A DNA stretch of 31,028 nucleotides from Zygnema cylindricum (Eukaryota > Streptophyta > Zygnematophyceae > Zygnematales > Zygnemataceae). This document shows, in pieces, positions 13,191 to 23,330 of this stretch. The stretch lies in contig JBBHKE010001283.1 of the NCBI GenBank assembly GCA_037447655.1, forward strand, positions 471,600 through 502,627, read 5' to 3'. Position 1 is the first letter of the stretch; each line of letters starts with the position of its first letter. The position numbers and the translations under genes are program-made. Under the pieces are notes generated by a model. That model saw nothing but the letters and a program-made list of their open reading frames with translations, made no database searches and had not been told where the DNA came from.

Positions 13191-13413
13191 GTTTCTCACT
13201 TCACGTGAGCTCCACTGTGAGAGCACACACCGTCATGCTCTCCCACCGACATTTGACTTAGCCGCAGTAATCGCGAACAGTTACATTGAACTTGGACACA
13301 AATTAAAGGACGACGTACAACATGTATAAACTCGCACGAAACGAAATACTTCGTACAAAATAAAAAAGCGTTCCCGCGTATAAATATCGATGAGCTCACG
13401 TGAAATGAGAAAC
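13191..13413. mobile_element. TA-flanked palindromic MITE, copy P1 (223 bp)
   Basis: TIRs GTTTCTCACTTCACGTGAGC at the left and its near-perfect complement at the right (one mismatch). TA flanks at 13189-13190 and 13414-13415. It belongs to a different family from the CACCGTG elements, because the termini are unrelated. It is followed three bases later by the next element. Confidence 0.75.
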
Positions 13414-13420
13414 TACAGTA

Positions 13421-13899
13421 CACCGTGAATCGCTATTAGCGTACATGACGCTAATTGGGGTACCCCATTTTATTAATAAGTCAAATCCGGTCAACGCATT
13501 TAAAAAAATGTGAAATTTTGAATAATGCGCATATGCATTCTTTTTCAAAATACTTTACCGTGCGCATAGTACGAATGAAACATCTATGTTTTCATTGTTT
13601 TGAACTATGTCATAAAGTTTCTATTGACGGCTTGTCAAACTTCAGGTACGGTGATTTCCAAATTTTGTGAATCTTGAATGACGTGAATGTACATTTTAGT
13701 AATATACCGGGAAATCGTAAATCTTTATAAACAGCAAATATTTCCCAAGAGTCGACGTGGCAGAATTCGACATTCTAAATACTGTTTGCACAAATATCGC
13801 AGCGCTCATCGCTGCTTGATACAATTCAGCGATATGATAGAATATCGCTAACCCTTTTTCCCGCACATGAAGAATATTGCAAGGAGGTCTGCGGTACGC
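13421..13899. mobile_element. TA-inserting MITE, copy B, left end only
   Basis: Starts CACCGTGAATCGCTATTAGCG after TA, then continues with unrelated AT-rich sequence up to the next copy. No right terminus is found, so it is truncated or interrupted. It contains GTCGACGTGGCAGA near 13752, resembling 11218. Confidence 0.55.
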
Positions 13900-13901
13900 T
13901 A

Positions 13902-14419
13902 CACCGTGAATCGCTATTAGCGTAATGAAATAGATAGCGTAATGAAACAATTAGCGTTATTTACGCTATTTGGGAATGTCGTCTTTTTTGGAAATAATTT
14001 TTATTCTAATTTTTCGTACACTCTAGTTTGCAAAATGCTTTGTAAAAAATTTCGGTTCAGAATATCTCCACACTACAACATGTGCATGTACGAAATTGTT
14101 CAAATCGTACGCCGTCGCATTTTTTTTTCATCCGTGAATGCCGGAAAATATTTACGCAATTACATGTTAGCGCGATTACGGGACAGCGTGAATATCTTTT
14201 CTGTACTTATCTACTTAAAAAAGTACAAAAAATACATCTCTGACAGACCGTACACCACACTATTTACGATGGCACTATATTAGAGTAATGAATCCTATTT
14301 TATGGAACACCTCAAATAACGTGTAGGAACATTTAGAATGTCTAATTCTATTTGAGAATTTGCCCAAAAAAACAGGGTACCTCAATTAGCGACCAACACG
14401 CTAATAGCGATTCACGGTG
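13902..14419. mobile_element. TA-inserting MITE, copy C (518 bp)
   Basis: Same family and orientation as copy A, with TA flanks (13900-13901, 14420-14421) and matching TIRs. A 15-bp-scale extra piece near the left end repeats TAGCGTAATGAAA. The left half differs from A at many positions; the right ~120 bp is identical to A. Confidence 0.8.
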
Positions 14420-14421
14420 TA

Positions 14422-14644
14422 GTTTCTCACTTCACGTGAGCTCCACTGTGAGAGCACACACCGTCATGCTCTCCCACCGACATTTGACTTAGCCGCAGTA
14501 ATCGCGAACAGTTACATTGAACTTGGACACAAATTAAAGGACGACGTACAACATGTATAAACTCGCACGAAACGAAATACTTCGTACAAAATAAAAAAGC
14601 GTTCCCGCGTATAAATATCGATGAGCTCACGTGAAATGAGAAAC
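14422..14644. mobile_element. TA-flanked palindromic MITE, copy P2 (223 bp)
   Basis: By eye identical in sequence and length to P1 (13191-13413), and likewise directly after a CACCGTG element. The A-P1 and C-P2 pairs are therefore duplicates of one composite unit about 1.2 kb apart. Confidence 0.8.
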
Positions 14645-14910
14645 TACAGTACCTGCGCGCAGCCATTATATTTATATGTGGTTGCCGCAGTTTTGTTACA
14701 GTAAACCTGCGTCGGCCGTGTGAATTGTTTTTTTTTTTTGTAGACGTTCGCAAGCGCGACACTTTTTTAACCGCCGTTACAATATTTCGCCAATCAAATT
14801 TGTTAAACGGTTGACCGTCAAATCTGAACTTAAAGGTACGTAGATTGTACGAAACTGTACTTCAAATGTACAATTTCTGACAATTACCTGCGCGCAGCAA
14901 AAATCGTCTC

Positions 14911-15489
14911 TGCGATTAGCAATTCCCTATCTGTTATTGAACGATGAGGGGTCCCGACATTTGGCGTACTTTTTGCAACGGAACTATTTTTTACTTTGTC
15001 GATTGTATACCAACGTTCATTTTAAATTTGTCGTTTCATGTGAATGCACATCTGTTTGGCTTTTCTGCAGTTTTATTCCACGTAATTGTTTTTGCCTCGT
15101 CTTGTAATTATAACGTACCTTTTCCTTTTGTCGATTTATCTTCAACGTCTATCTGTTTAATTTGTCGCTATGAATTCGCATTTGTCGGCGTCCCTCTTTT
15201 CTTTCGTCTTTTTGCTTTTTGGTTTTTTGTTTTAGTCCTAACGTTCCTTTTTGCTATGTCGTTTTGTCCTAACATTTGTTTTGTCGTGTAGTTTAACGTC
15301 TCTATTATTTCGTGCGTTTCCAACGGACCGAATTTTGATTTGTCGATTTGTGTCCTAACGTCTATTTTTTGTTTGTCTTTTTGATGTCACATAACGTTTG
15401 TTTGGAACTTTCGTTTTTTACTCCACTTGTTATTGTAACGTACTTTTTTTTTATCGTACGTTTTTCTAACGTACCTTTCTGTCCATGGC
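14911..15489. other. T-rich non-coding stretch with degenerate TTTGTC words
   Basis: Repeated words such as TTTGTCG and CCTAACGT suggest an old, degenerate relative of the TTTTGTC minisatellite found from 18121. The hydrophobic open frames here follow from T-richness and are not credible genes. Confidence 0.5.
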
Positions 15490-15600
15490 CAATTCCGCTC
15501 CCTTTCCCTCTCCCTCTCCTTTTCCTCTCTTTCTCTCTTTTTCTACTGTGCAACTCCCTTCCCTTCTCCCTTTTCCTTTCCCGCGGAATTGAAATCGGCA
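15490..15600 (+). promoter_or_regulatory. Pyrimidine-rich patch, possible promoter or 5' UTR
   Basis: A dense C/T run on the plus strand ends about 25 bp before the candidate start codon at 15625. Pyrimidine patches are common at plant transcription start regions. This is inferred from position only, and a simple CT repeat is equally possible. Confidence 0.3.
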
Positions 15601-15624
15601 CGCTTTTTTAGAATTTTCGACAGG

Positions 15625-17961
15625 ATGCACGTCGGTGAGTTGATGTTTTTTTTTCTTCTGTTTACTTGCCTTGGGTAGGCCAGTGTGTGCCCCTTAGCGC
15701 TGCATCTGATGACGTCGCGCATAGTGAAACGTATGAAGCAATCATTGCTGCTGTTTTTATGGCCTGTTTCAGTTGTTAGTTGCTACTAGCTACTTGCTGG
15801 AAAGGGCAGCTACTATCTATGATCGAAATGTGAACCCTAAATCCTGAAAATTGGCATTCATGTAGGCCAGGTTCAATATAAAAGAAATGAGTTTGTCTCT
15901 GACGAAAATTGTCTAACGGTGTGCTTTTGTTTTGACCTTAGGAGGGATATGTTTGAGTCAGCCGCTCACAGTTGTACTGAATGGATCAGCAATTCTTTTT
16001 AAAACTCTTTTTCCAAACGAGAAGGTAAGATTCTTACATTAAATAATTAATTAATTAATTAATTAATTTTTATTAATTCTTTTTTTTTTGTTTTTTTTTT
16101 TTTTTTTTTTACGATTGCAAGTTAGACACAAGTTGAGTGATTATAGAGTGTACCCATTTTTCATTGTTCTCATTGTTTTTTTTTCTCTAATATATTTTGA
16201 CCTTTTTGCATAATTTGTTGGCCTCAATAAGCTTAGCTCTTATTCGTGTAGCTTTCGGTCTTACACAGGTTAACTTCCTTTCTGTCTTAAGGAAGAAAAA
16301 ACGCTTAAGTTTCTTGCTTCTGCCATGGAACGAGTTTGTTATAATTCAGTTCTTTCTATAGTTTTTATTCACCTATGCTGATTCCGTAATTCCCAGGAGC
16401 TGTGGAGTGTGGATATGATAAAGGATTTCATTATCTCTGGGTTTATCGCACTTGTTTTTGACCGATTCTGCAAATTATATTCCTTAATACTGTAAAAAGT
16501 TTGCAGTTTTCCTTTCCCTTTTCCTGTGGCTTTGGTTTGACATTTGGTGAGTTTTTTGTATTCCTTTCCCGGTTTTTTTGTCAACAACAGATCCTTTTTT
16601 TTTAACCATGAAATTGCTAGCAGAAAATGGTATAGAAAATTGTAAATATGGAGAATGCTGTGAGTTGAGGCATGATGGTATTTCTGGATGATCCTCCTAT
16701 AATGGTTTTAAGATGGTGGCATATGACGATTTTGGAAATTTTCTCATGTTGTGAACTCATTTTGAGTTTTTAAAAACTTTACGGGATTCAGCATGGTTTA
16801 CTTTTGTTTTTCACTTTTTTTCCGGCAGTTTTGCGCTTTGTTCATTAACTTCTTATTCAATCCACTTCCTCATCTTTTACGCTGGCTCAACTTTTCATTA
16901 GCGGCCTTTTCATGAATCTTTTATTAACGAATATAATTTTTCTTGATTCTGTATGCTCTCGTTTTTTTGTCAGCTTTTTGGTTATGTCTTTTTTTTTGGG
17001 ACTCTACCAGCTTTTGCCCAAAAAAAAAATGAACTCTTTCGCTGTTACTGAGAGTCAAATCATAAAAGGATTTTTTTTTGCCCCTCGATTTGAGGTTTTA
17101 ATCGAATATAAAGTACATCGTGGATGGTCTTCCATCGTGGATTTTGTTTTGTCTGAAATTTAAGCTTATTCTTGGTGCCTCTCTTGGATTTCAAACACTT
17201 ATTGAATTTTGAACCTGTTTTTAGTGCCATACTCTTGGATTTTGGAGAATCAAGTTATTAGTCTAATTTTGGTTTGGGTTTTCTGATTTGTCCTCCCAAG
17301 TTCTGAAACAAAATGAAAAATGTTTGTGACGTTCTCCAGCACTTAGTGATTCATTAAGGTGTTTTGAAGTCATTAGCTTCGGTGTTTTGATTTATATTTG
17401 CATTTCCCCATGGCTGAAGTTTGTTTTGAAACTACAAAAGAATCCTGAGTTGTTATTTTGGGAAGTGCTCGTTTAATTGGTCACTAAAATAAATTTTCCT
17501 TGGCAAATGGCTTATTTTTCCTTCGAAGGTGCATCATTGCGAATTGAATATAGCTGAAATATTCAAAATCAGTTCATAAAAAATTTCAAACCTGTATCAA
17601 GGATTGTGGATTTTCTCCACATGGTGTTCCCGTTCGTCTATGCATGCCAACTACTACTTCGAAAACCAAACTAAGCTATTTTAATGTAATATAATTTTGT
17701 ATTCTTTGCATGCTTCTAGGCTGCGAGCGATTGTGGGATAGAGGACATTGCCTCTTCACTTAGGCCTTTGTTTTGTACGGGGAAAAAAATTCTGTAAGTT
17801 ACTTCCTAACCTGCGTGTTACCAACCATTTCTGCTAAAACCTGTTAGCAACTGTTAGAGTCGAATGTTTGTCTTTTTTTCTTTTTTAAAAGGCTTCATCA
17901 AAAATGTCTCGGGTTCCAGAATTTTGCTGGTCCATCAGCGAGGATAATTTTTCCATCTTGA
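15625..17961 (+). CDS. Candidate four-exon gene, 78-residue protein, unknown function
   Basis: Exons are 15625-15634, 15942-16024, 17720-17793 and 17892-17961. All three introns (307, 1695 and 98 bp) have strong borders: donors GTGAGT, GTAAGA and GTAAGT, and acceptors CCTTAG, TTCTAG and AAAAG, each after a T-rich tract. Phases agree across every junction and the frame stays open to TGA. The protein begins MHVGG and includes LTVVLNGSAILFKTLFPNEK (exon 2), then CGIEDIASSLRPLFCTGKK (exon 3) and a basic, aromatic C-terminus (exon 4). Composition looks protein-like rather than repeat-derived. I recognise no family. The first exon is only ten bases of coding and the start is the least certain part. 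Extra exons in the 1.7-kb intron cannot be excluded. Confidence 0.45.
16038..16110 (+). repeat. (TTAA)n microsatellite and poly-T tract
   Basis: A TTAA run at about 16045-16068, then a nearly uninterrupted T tract to 16110, within the long intron of the candidate gene. Confidence 0.9.
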
Positions 17962-18120
17962 TTTTTCTCATGTTTATGTTCGCACGAATCAAATTTTTGC
18001 TGACAGCGCAAGAGAAGTAGGTTTAGTGGTGGATGCACTGGGCTCTTTTTTATTAATTGCAGTTGGGCATGGCATTTTTCACAAGGTTTATTACTTTTCA
18101 TTGCGCGAAGATGTTTTGAA

Positions 18121-20250
18121 TTATGTATTTTGTCTGTGTATTTTTAGAGTTTTCAATGGTTTTGTCTTTTATATATTTGTCCTTTCTGTATTTTGTCCTT
18201 TATACATTTGTCCTTTTCATATTGTCTTTTTTGTATTGTCTTTTAAAGCATTTTGTCTTTTGTGTAACTTGTATTTTCTATATTTTGTCCTATGTGTAAT
18301 GTCCTTTTCTTTTGTCCTTTTCTGTTTTGTCTTTTAAGTATTTTGTCCTTGTCGTGTTTTATCAATTTCCTATTTTATCTTTTGATTTTTTTTGTCATTT
18401 ATGTATTTTGTCATTTGTGTAGTTTGAGTTTTGTGGAGTTTTGTCTTTATTATATTTTGTCCTTTGTTTATTCTGTCCTTTCTATATTTGTCCTTTTTAC
18501 ATTTGTCCTTTTGTATTCTCTCCATTTTGTAGTCTTTTTTTCTGCATTTTGTCCTGTGTATTTTATCTTTGTCCTTTGTACATGTCCTTTTACATTTGTC
18601 CTTTTTGTGTTTTGTTTTTTTCTGTTTATTTTGTCTTTTCTGTTTTTTTGTCTCTTCCATAATTTGTTTGTCTTGTGTTTCATCTTTTGTGAAATTTGTC
18701 TTTTGTGTATTTTGTCCTTTCTGTATTTTGTCCTGTTCTTGTAATGTCCATTTTGTATTTTTTGTTTTGTTAGTCTTCTGTGGATTTTGTCCTTTTCATA
18801 TTTGTCCATTTCGTATTTTGTATTTTCTGGTTTTTTTTTCGTTTGTGGATTGTACTTTCTACACTAGTCCTTTGACATTTTGTCTTTTTCGTAATTTGTC
18901 ATTTTGGTGTTTCGTCTTTTCAGTTGGTTTTGTCTTTTCTATATTTTGTCTTTTGTGTATTTTGTCCTTTCGTATTATATCAATTCCATATCTTGTCTTC
19001 TGTTTTTTTTGTTTTTTGTGTATTTAGTCCTTTGTTTATTTTATCCTTTTTCTTTTTTTGTCCTTTTGAAAATTTTGTCTTTTGTGTATATTGTCCTTTT
19101 TTTGACCTTTTTGAGAATTTTGTCTTTTGTATATTTTTTTCTTTTATTTGTCTTTGTACATTTTGTCCTTTTCTTATTATGTCCTTTTTATGCTTTTTCT
19201 TTTCCATACTATGTATTTTGTACATTTTGGCTTTTCTCTATTTTGTCCTTTCTACTTTTTTGGTCTTTTGCATATTTGTCTTTTGTGGATTTTGTCTTTT
19301 GATTGCTTTGACCTTTGAGTAATTTGTCCTTTGTGTAATCTGTCCTTTTTGTGTTTTGTCAATTGTGTATTGTCTTTTACATATTTTGTTTTTTGTGTAT
19401 TTTGTCTTTTGTATATTTTGTCCTTTATGTATTGTCTTTAACCTATCGTCTTTTTGTTATTGTTTTTGTGTATTTGTATTCCGTGTATTTTCTTTTACAT
19501 ATTTTGTCTTTATTGGGTTTTGTTTTTTATGGGTTTAGTCTTTTGTATATTGTCTTTAGGTTTTACGACCTTTCTTTTTTTTGTTTTTTTTTTGTGTTTT
19601 GTCTGTTTTGTATTTATCCTTTTTTTATTTTGTTTTTTGTTTTGTCTTTTCTATATTTTGTGTTTTATATATTTTTCCTTTTTGTATTGTCTTTTTCTAT
19701 TTTTTTGTCATTTTTGTATTTTATCCTTTCTGTGTTTGTCCTTCATGTATTTTGCCCCTTTTTGTATTTTGTCCCTTATGCATTTTGTCCTTGATGTATT
19801 TTGCCATTTTTGTATTTTGTCATTCTTCAAGATTTTGTCCTTTTATGTATTTTGTCATTTGTGTATTTGTCTTTTCCATATATTGTCCTCCTATATTTTG
19901 TCTTTTTCTGTATTTTATCCATTCTGTATCTTGTCCTTTGTACTTTTTGACCTTTGTGTATTTTGTCTTTTCTATATTTTTTCCTGTGTATTTTTGTCCT
20001 TTTTGTATTTTGTCCATTATGTATCTTGACCTTTCTGTATTTTGTCTTTAGTAGTTTTGTCCCTTCTTTATTTTGTCCGTTGTGTGTTTTTTCTTTTCCA
20101 TACTTTGTCTTTTTTTTATTTGTTCGTTGTGTATCTTGTCATTTCCGTATTTTCTCATTTTTGGATTTTTTCCGTTGTGTATCTTGTCCATTCCGTACTT
20201 TGTCCTTTCTGCGTTTTTTCATTTGTGTATTTTGCCCTTTGTGTATTTTG
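18121..20250 (+). repeat. TTTTGTC-type minisatellite, left part (2.1 kb)
   Basis: Over a hundred loose repeats of a roughly 14-18 bp unit resembling TTTTGTCCTTTGTGTAT. Strand composition is extreme, with almost no A-rich or G-rich words. Many long hydrophobic frames (FCPF, FVYFVL) result from the repeat and are not genes. The array is interrupted at 20250 by the copia element and resumes at 28646. Confidence 0.95.
20246..20250 (+). repeat. Target site duplication of copia element, left copy
   Basis: TTTTG immediately before the 5' LTR matches TTTTG at 28646-28650 immediately after the reconstructed 3' LTR. Five bp is the usual copia duplication size. The repeat context makes a chance match easier. 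Confidence 0.75.
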
Positions 20251-20679
20251 TGTTAGAAGAGTAGTCTTTGATAAAAGTTAATGTTTCTGTTCAATGTTTT
20301 TAAATAGCGAAATTCTGAATTCTGTCATCTAAAATTTCGCTATTCAGAATTCTGCAGTCTGTGCAGTCTGTCCTAGTATCTAGGATTTCAGTATTTCGGT
20401 CTTTCTCTGTTTTACAGTCAATGTGTTTTTACGTAATTAGATTCTGGTCAAGATCTGGTTATAAATCTTGACCCTGGCTCTTGACCGAAAAGTCAAGTGC
20501 CCTTTCAAAATAGGAAAGTACGTTTCAGTTCTCGAGAGGGTACTCTCGAGATATTCTCTCTATTTAGCTTGTCTTTTCCTTTTGTTTTGTATCAGTTTTG
20601 AAATTATTAATAAAATCAGAGCATTCTGTCTATTCCTATTCTTTCCACTCTATTTGCTACCATGGCTTCACCTTTCACA
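20251..20679 (+). repeat. 5' LTR (429 bp)
   Basis: Starts TGTTAGAAGAG and ends CCTTTCACA. It contains a TATAAAT box at 20460-20466 and AATAAA at 20609-20614. Stem-loops: 12-bp arms AATAGCGAAATT/AATTTCGCTATT (20303-20344), CTTGAC/GTCAAG (near 20480), and a perfect 8-bp stem CTCGAGAG/CTCTCGAG with a GGTA loop (20531-20550). The gag ATG (20662) lies within its last 18 bases. Confidence 0.92.
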
Positions 20680-21775
20680 GGTTATGGGCCCGGCAACGCC
20701 AATACCGTTGCCAAATTTAATGGGACAGAGTTTTACGGTTGGAAATACCAGATAGAACATCTATTTCGTCGTGAGAAACTTTGGTCGATCATTAGTGGTA
20801 GCGTGACGCTGCTGCCAAAACAATTTGGCTCGCTAAAAACGAGGAGGCCCACTCTCGGCTTGTCTTCGCTCTAGAGTCATCACAAATCGACATTGTCCGC
20901 GACGCACTGTCTGCTCACAATGCATGGTCACTGTTGTCCTCTGCATATGAGAATCAGTCCTGGTCCAACAAGCTCTTTCTCAAGAGGCAGCTGAATACTT
21001 ATCGCAAGCTGCCTACGGATTCTATTCAAACCTACGTCCAACATCTCAAGTCGCTGGCTGGTCAACTTAAGAGCATCAAATCGCCAATCTCCGATGACGA
21101 TCTTATTTCGGCCATCCTGGGAGGTTTATCGGATTACTATTCCTCCCTCATTTCCTCCCTTGATAACTCGCCAGTCGCTCTGACTATTCCGACCCTAACT
21201 GCGCGATTGGTTCACGAGGAAATAAAACAATCTTTTCAAACAAAATCAGGAGTCGCTCTGGCGACCTTTTCGCCCAATCCTAGGCCGCCAAAATCTCCTT
21301 CTCCCACTTGTCGTTACTATCGAGCGTCAGATCACATCATAGATGTGGTTCCGGCACCTCAACGCAAAAATGAACGACAAGATAGACCCGGCCGTACTGG
21401 TGGACGAGGACAACCTAGAGGGCGTGTATCATACCAGAGTCAAGCTTCATCTGGTGAAAGCACATTTGCCCTTGGAAATTTGGCGTACTCCCAACCAACC
21501 CTTTTGTCGAATGCCACTATCAGTACGGCCCAACTCATCTGGCGGATCACTCCAGTTCGCGAATCCCAATATACGCTCCTACTTATCCATTGTCGGCTTC
21601 TACCCAATCACTCCAGTTCGCGAATCCCAATATACGCTCCTACTTATCCATTGTCGGCTTCTACCCAACTGCCCGTACTCCATCCACCGGTGGACAATGT
21701 CAATTCGCCTTCATCAATGACGCAATCCGATTATGGATTCGCATTGTCCTCCGCGGTACAACAATCATACCAGGT
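20662..21775 (+). pseudogene. copia gag, frameshifted
   Basis: ATG at 20662 opens MASPFTGYGPG followed by NTVAKFNGTEFYGWKYQIEH. The frame shifts by one base near 20825, after which the gag body continues (AYENQSWSNKLFLKRQLNT, ISAILGGL, RLVHEEIKQ). The zinc knuckle near 21308-21350 has lost its second and last cysteines (to Tyr and Val), unlike the knuckle at 430-500. A 61-bp identical tandem duplication (21546-21606 and 21607-21667) adds another frameshift in the C-terminal part. Confidence 0.88.
20680..20691 (+). promoter_or_regulatory. Primer binding site, half-tRNA initiator Met type
   Basis: GGTTATGGGCCC begins at the base after the LTR CA and is complementary over 12 nt to the anticodon arm of plant-type initiator tRNA-Met (GGGCCCAUAACC). 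No match to the usual 3'-end site TGGTATCAGAGC is present. The same bases encode gag residues Gly-Tyr-Gly-Pro. Confidence 0.75.
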
Positions 21776-22260
21776 CCCTGACTTCGCTTGGATCGTTGAT
21801 TCGGGCGCATCTCACCACTTATCATCTCGCGCCGATTGGTTCTGATCTATGACTCCACTCAATCCTCCAATGCCAATTGTACTTGGCAACAACAGTACTC
21901 TCACGACCACTCATATCGATCGTACAGTCACACCTTCCACCAATCGTCAAACCAGTATCGATCGTACAATCACACCTTCCACCAACCGTCAAACCAGTAT
22001 TACCCTTTCCAGCGTCTTTTTTGTACCGGAACTACGAAAAAATCTCTTCTTTGTCGGTGCGGCCTTGAAATAAGGAGCAACATCCGTCTTTTCCTTTGAC
22101 CGAGTTGACTTTTTATCCTCAACAAAATTAACGGTCAGATTCGGAGTAAAAAGATGCGACATCTATATCCTCCCGTCCTTTTTTCCCATTGGATTCACCA
22201 ACATGGCCGTCGCTTCCTCACAAGCCACCTTCTCTAAATGGCACCTCCGATATGGCCATC
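21776..22260 (+). pseudogene. copia aspartic protease, interrupted
   Basis: WIVDSGASHHLS holds the DSG catalytic motif of retroviral-type proteases at about 21790-21825. An in-frame TGA at 21843-21845 follows. The same frame continues with MPIVLGNNSTL and FVPELRKNLFFVGAALK. A 42-bp in-frame duplication (21915-21956, 21957-21998) inserts 14 residues in between. The end falls in the first copy of a 200-bp duplication. Confidence 0.85.
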
Positions 22261-22460
22261 GGCCTTGAAACAAGGAGCAACAACCGTCTTTTCCTCTAAC
22301 TGAGTTGACTTTTTATCCCCATCAAAATCAACGGTCGGATTCGGAGTAAAAAGAGGCGACATCTATATCCTCTCGTCCATCTCTCCCATTGGATTCGCCA
22401 ACATGGCCGTCGCTTCCTCACAAGCCACCTTCTCCAAATGGCACCTCCGATATGGCCACC
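22061..22460 (+). repeat. 200-bp tandem duplication within pol
   Basis: 22061-22260 and 22261-22460 are direct repeats with a period of exactly 200 bp and around 5-8% difference. Both contain the start of the pre-integrase segment (FSKWHLRYGH). Since 200 is not a multiple of 3, it breaks the frame. Confidence 0.9.
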
Positions 22461-23330
22461 TGTCCGGCTCTAGTCTCCATGACTTGACCAAGGGTCTTGT
22501 GATTGGACTGGAACCCTTGACCCATCAAAAACTTCCATTTTGTTCCGGTTGCGTTGAAGGAAAGTTCTCTCGACCGTCCTTTCCCTCAAGTACGTCCAAA
22601 TCACACGGACCACTTGATTTAATCCACTCTGATCTATGTAGACCAATGTCAGTTAAAGTCACAACGGCTCTCAATACTTTGTCACATTTATTGACGATTC
22701 AACAAGCTGCTGTCACATCTACCTTATTCGTCAAAAATCAGATACTTTTGCTACTTTTCAACAATTCAAAGCAAGAGTGGAAAATTTCCACAATTCTCGA
22801 ATCAAAGTTCTCCGTACAGATACCGACGGTGAATTCTGTTCCACAAAATTTGCCTCGTTTCTCTCTGCTCATAGTATCACACACCAGACCACACACACCA
22901 GACCACAGTGACATACACACCTCAAAAGAACAGTGTCGCCGAACGGTACAACCGTACCGTCATCAACATGGCACGCTCCATGCTCCATTTTGCCGGTCTC
23001 ACAACAATATTCTGGGGAGAATCCGCTACTACGGCAAACTATCTCCGAAATCTATGTCCGACTTCCAGTCTCCCTAATCTCACACCTCACGAGGCTTGGA
23101 CAGGAACAAAACCGAGCGTCAGCCACTTACGAATATTCGGTAGTGTTGCGTGGATCAAGGATCTTACGCCCGCTGGAAAATGGAGCAGCCGTGCAAAACT
23201 CGGCTACATGGTCAGATATTCGAACGAATCAAAGGCATACCGAATTTGGCTAATCCAGGAACGCCAAGTTACACTCAGCCGCGATGTCACATTCGATGAA
23301 ACTCCCTTGTTACACAAACTCCTTTATCCC
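22403..23330 (+). pseudogene. copia integrase (HHCC and DDE core), frameshifted
   Basis: The zinc-binding segment has WHLRYGH and FCSGCVEGK. The catalytic triad is recognisable as HSDL (Asp at 22631), RTDTDGEF (Asp at 22819) and NSVAERYNR (Glu at 22941). Frameshifts lie near 22650 and between the second Asp and the Glu. The latter contains an exact 14-bp duplication (22880-22893, 22894-22907). The C-terminal part is open from 22908: FWGESATTANYLRN, LTPHEAWTGTKPSVSHLRIFG, KAYRIWLIQERQ. Its role would be insertion of the cDNA; it is not functional now. Confidence 0.9.

Larger units (their letters stand above)
12422..14910. mobile_element. Element with ~265-bp terminal inverted repeats, filled with MITEs
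   Basis: The sequence from 12422 inward to about 12687 is the reverse complement of 14646-14910 at roughly 90% identity. The outer ends read GAGACGATTTTTGCTGCG. Each arm has the word CTGCGCGCAGGTA (or a close variant) at both its outer and inner end. Long TIRs fit Mutator-like elements, but no 9-11 bp target duplication is evident, so the class is inference. Everything between the arms is accounted for by smaller TA-flanked elements, and no transposase is visible. Confidence 0.65.

Noticed and set aside
13196-14762. Repeated minus-strand frame (MYCSFSFHVSSS type) found in both P1 and P2
   Set aside because: The frame is identical only because the MITEs are identical. It has no domain and spans terminal inverted repeats.
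12422-14910. Firm assignment of the long-TIR element to Mutator
   Set aside because: The flanks (ATTATCTT on the left, TGCGATTA on the right) show no 9-11 bp duplication and no transposase is present, so only the TIR structure is claimed.
16912-17163. 83-residue plus-strand frame in the T-rich intron
   Set aside because: It is low in complexity and T-driven, with no splice borders in phase with the neighbouring candidate exons. It cannot be supported as a gene.
18026-20281. Long hydrophobic frames that look like membrane proteins (FCPF, FVYFVL repeats)
   Set aside because: They follow from the TTTTGTC minisatellite, overlap in all three frames and have no distinct domains. The same applies at 28478-29414.
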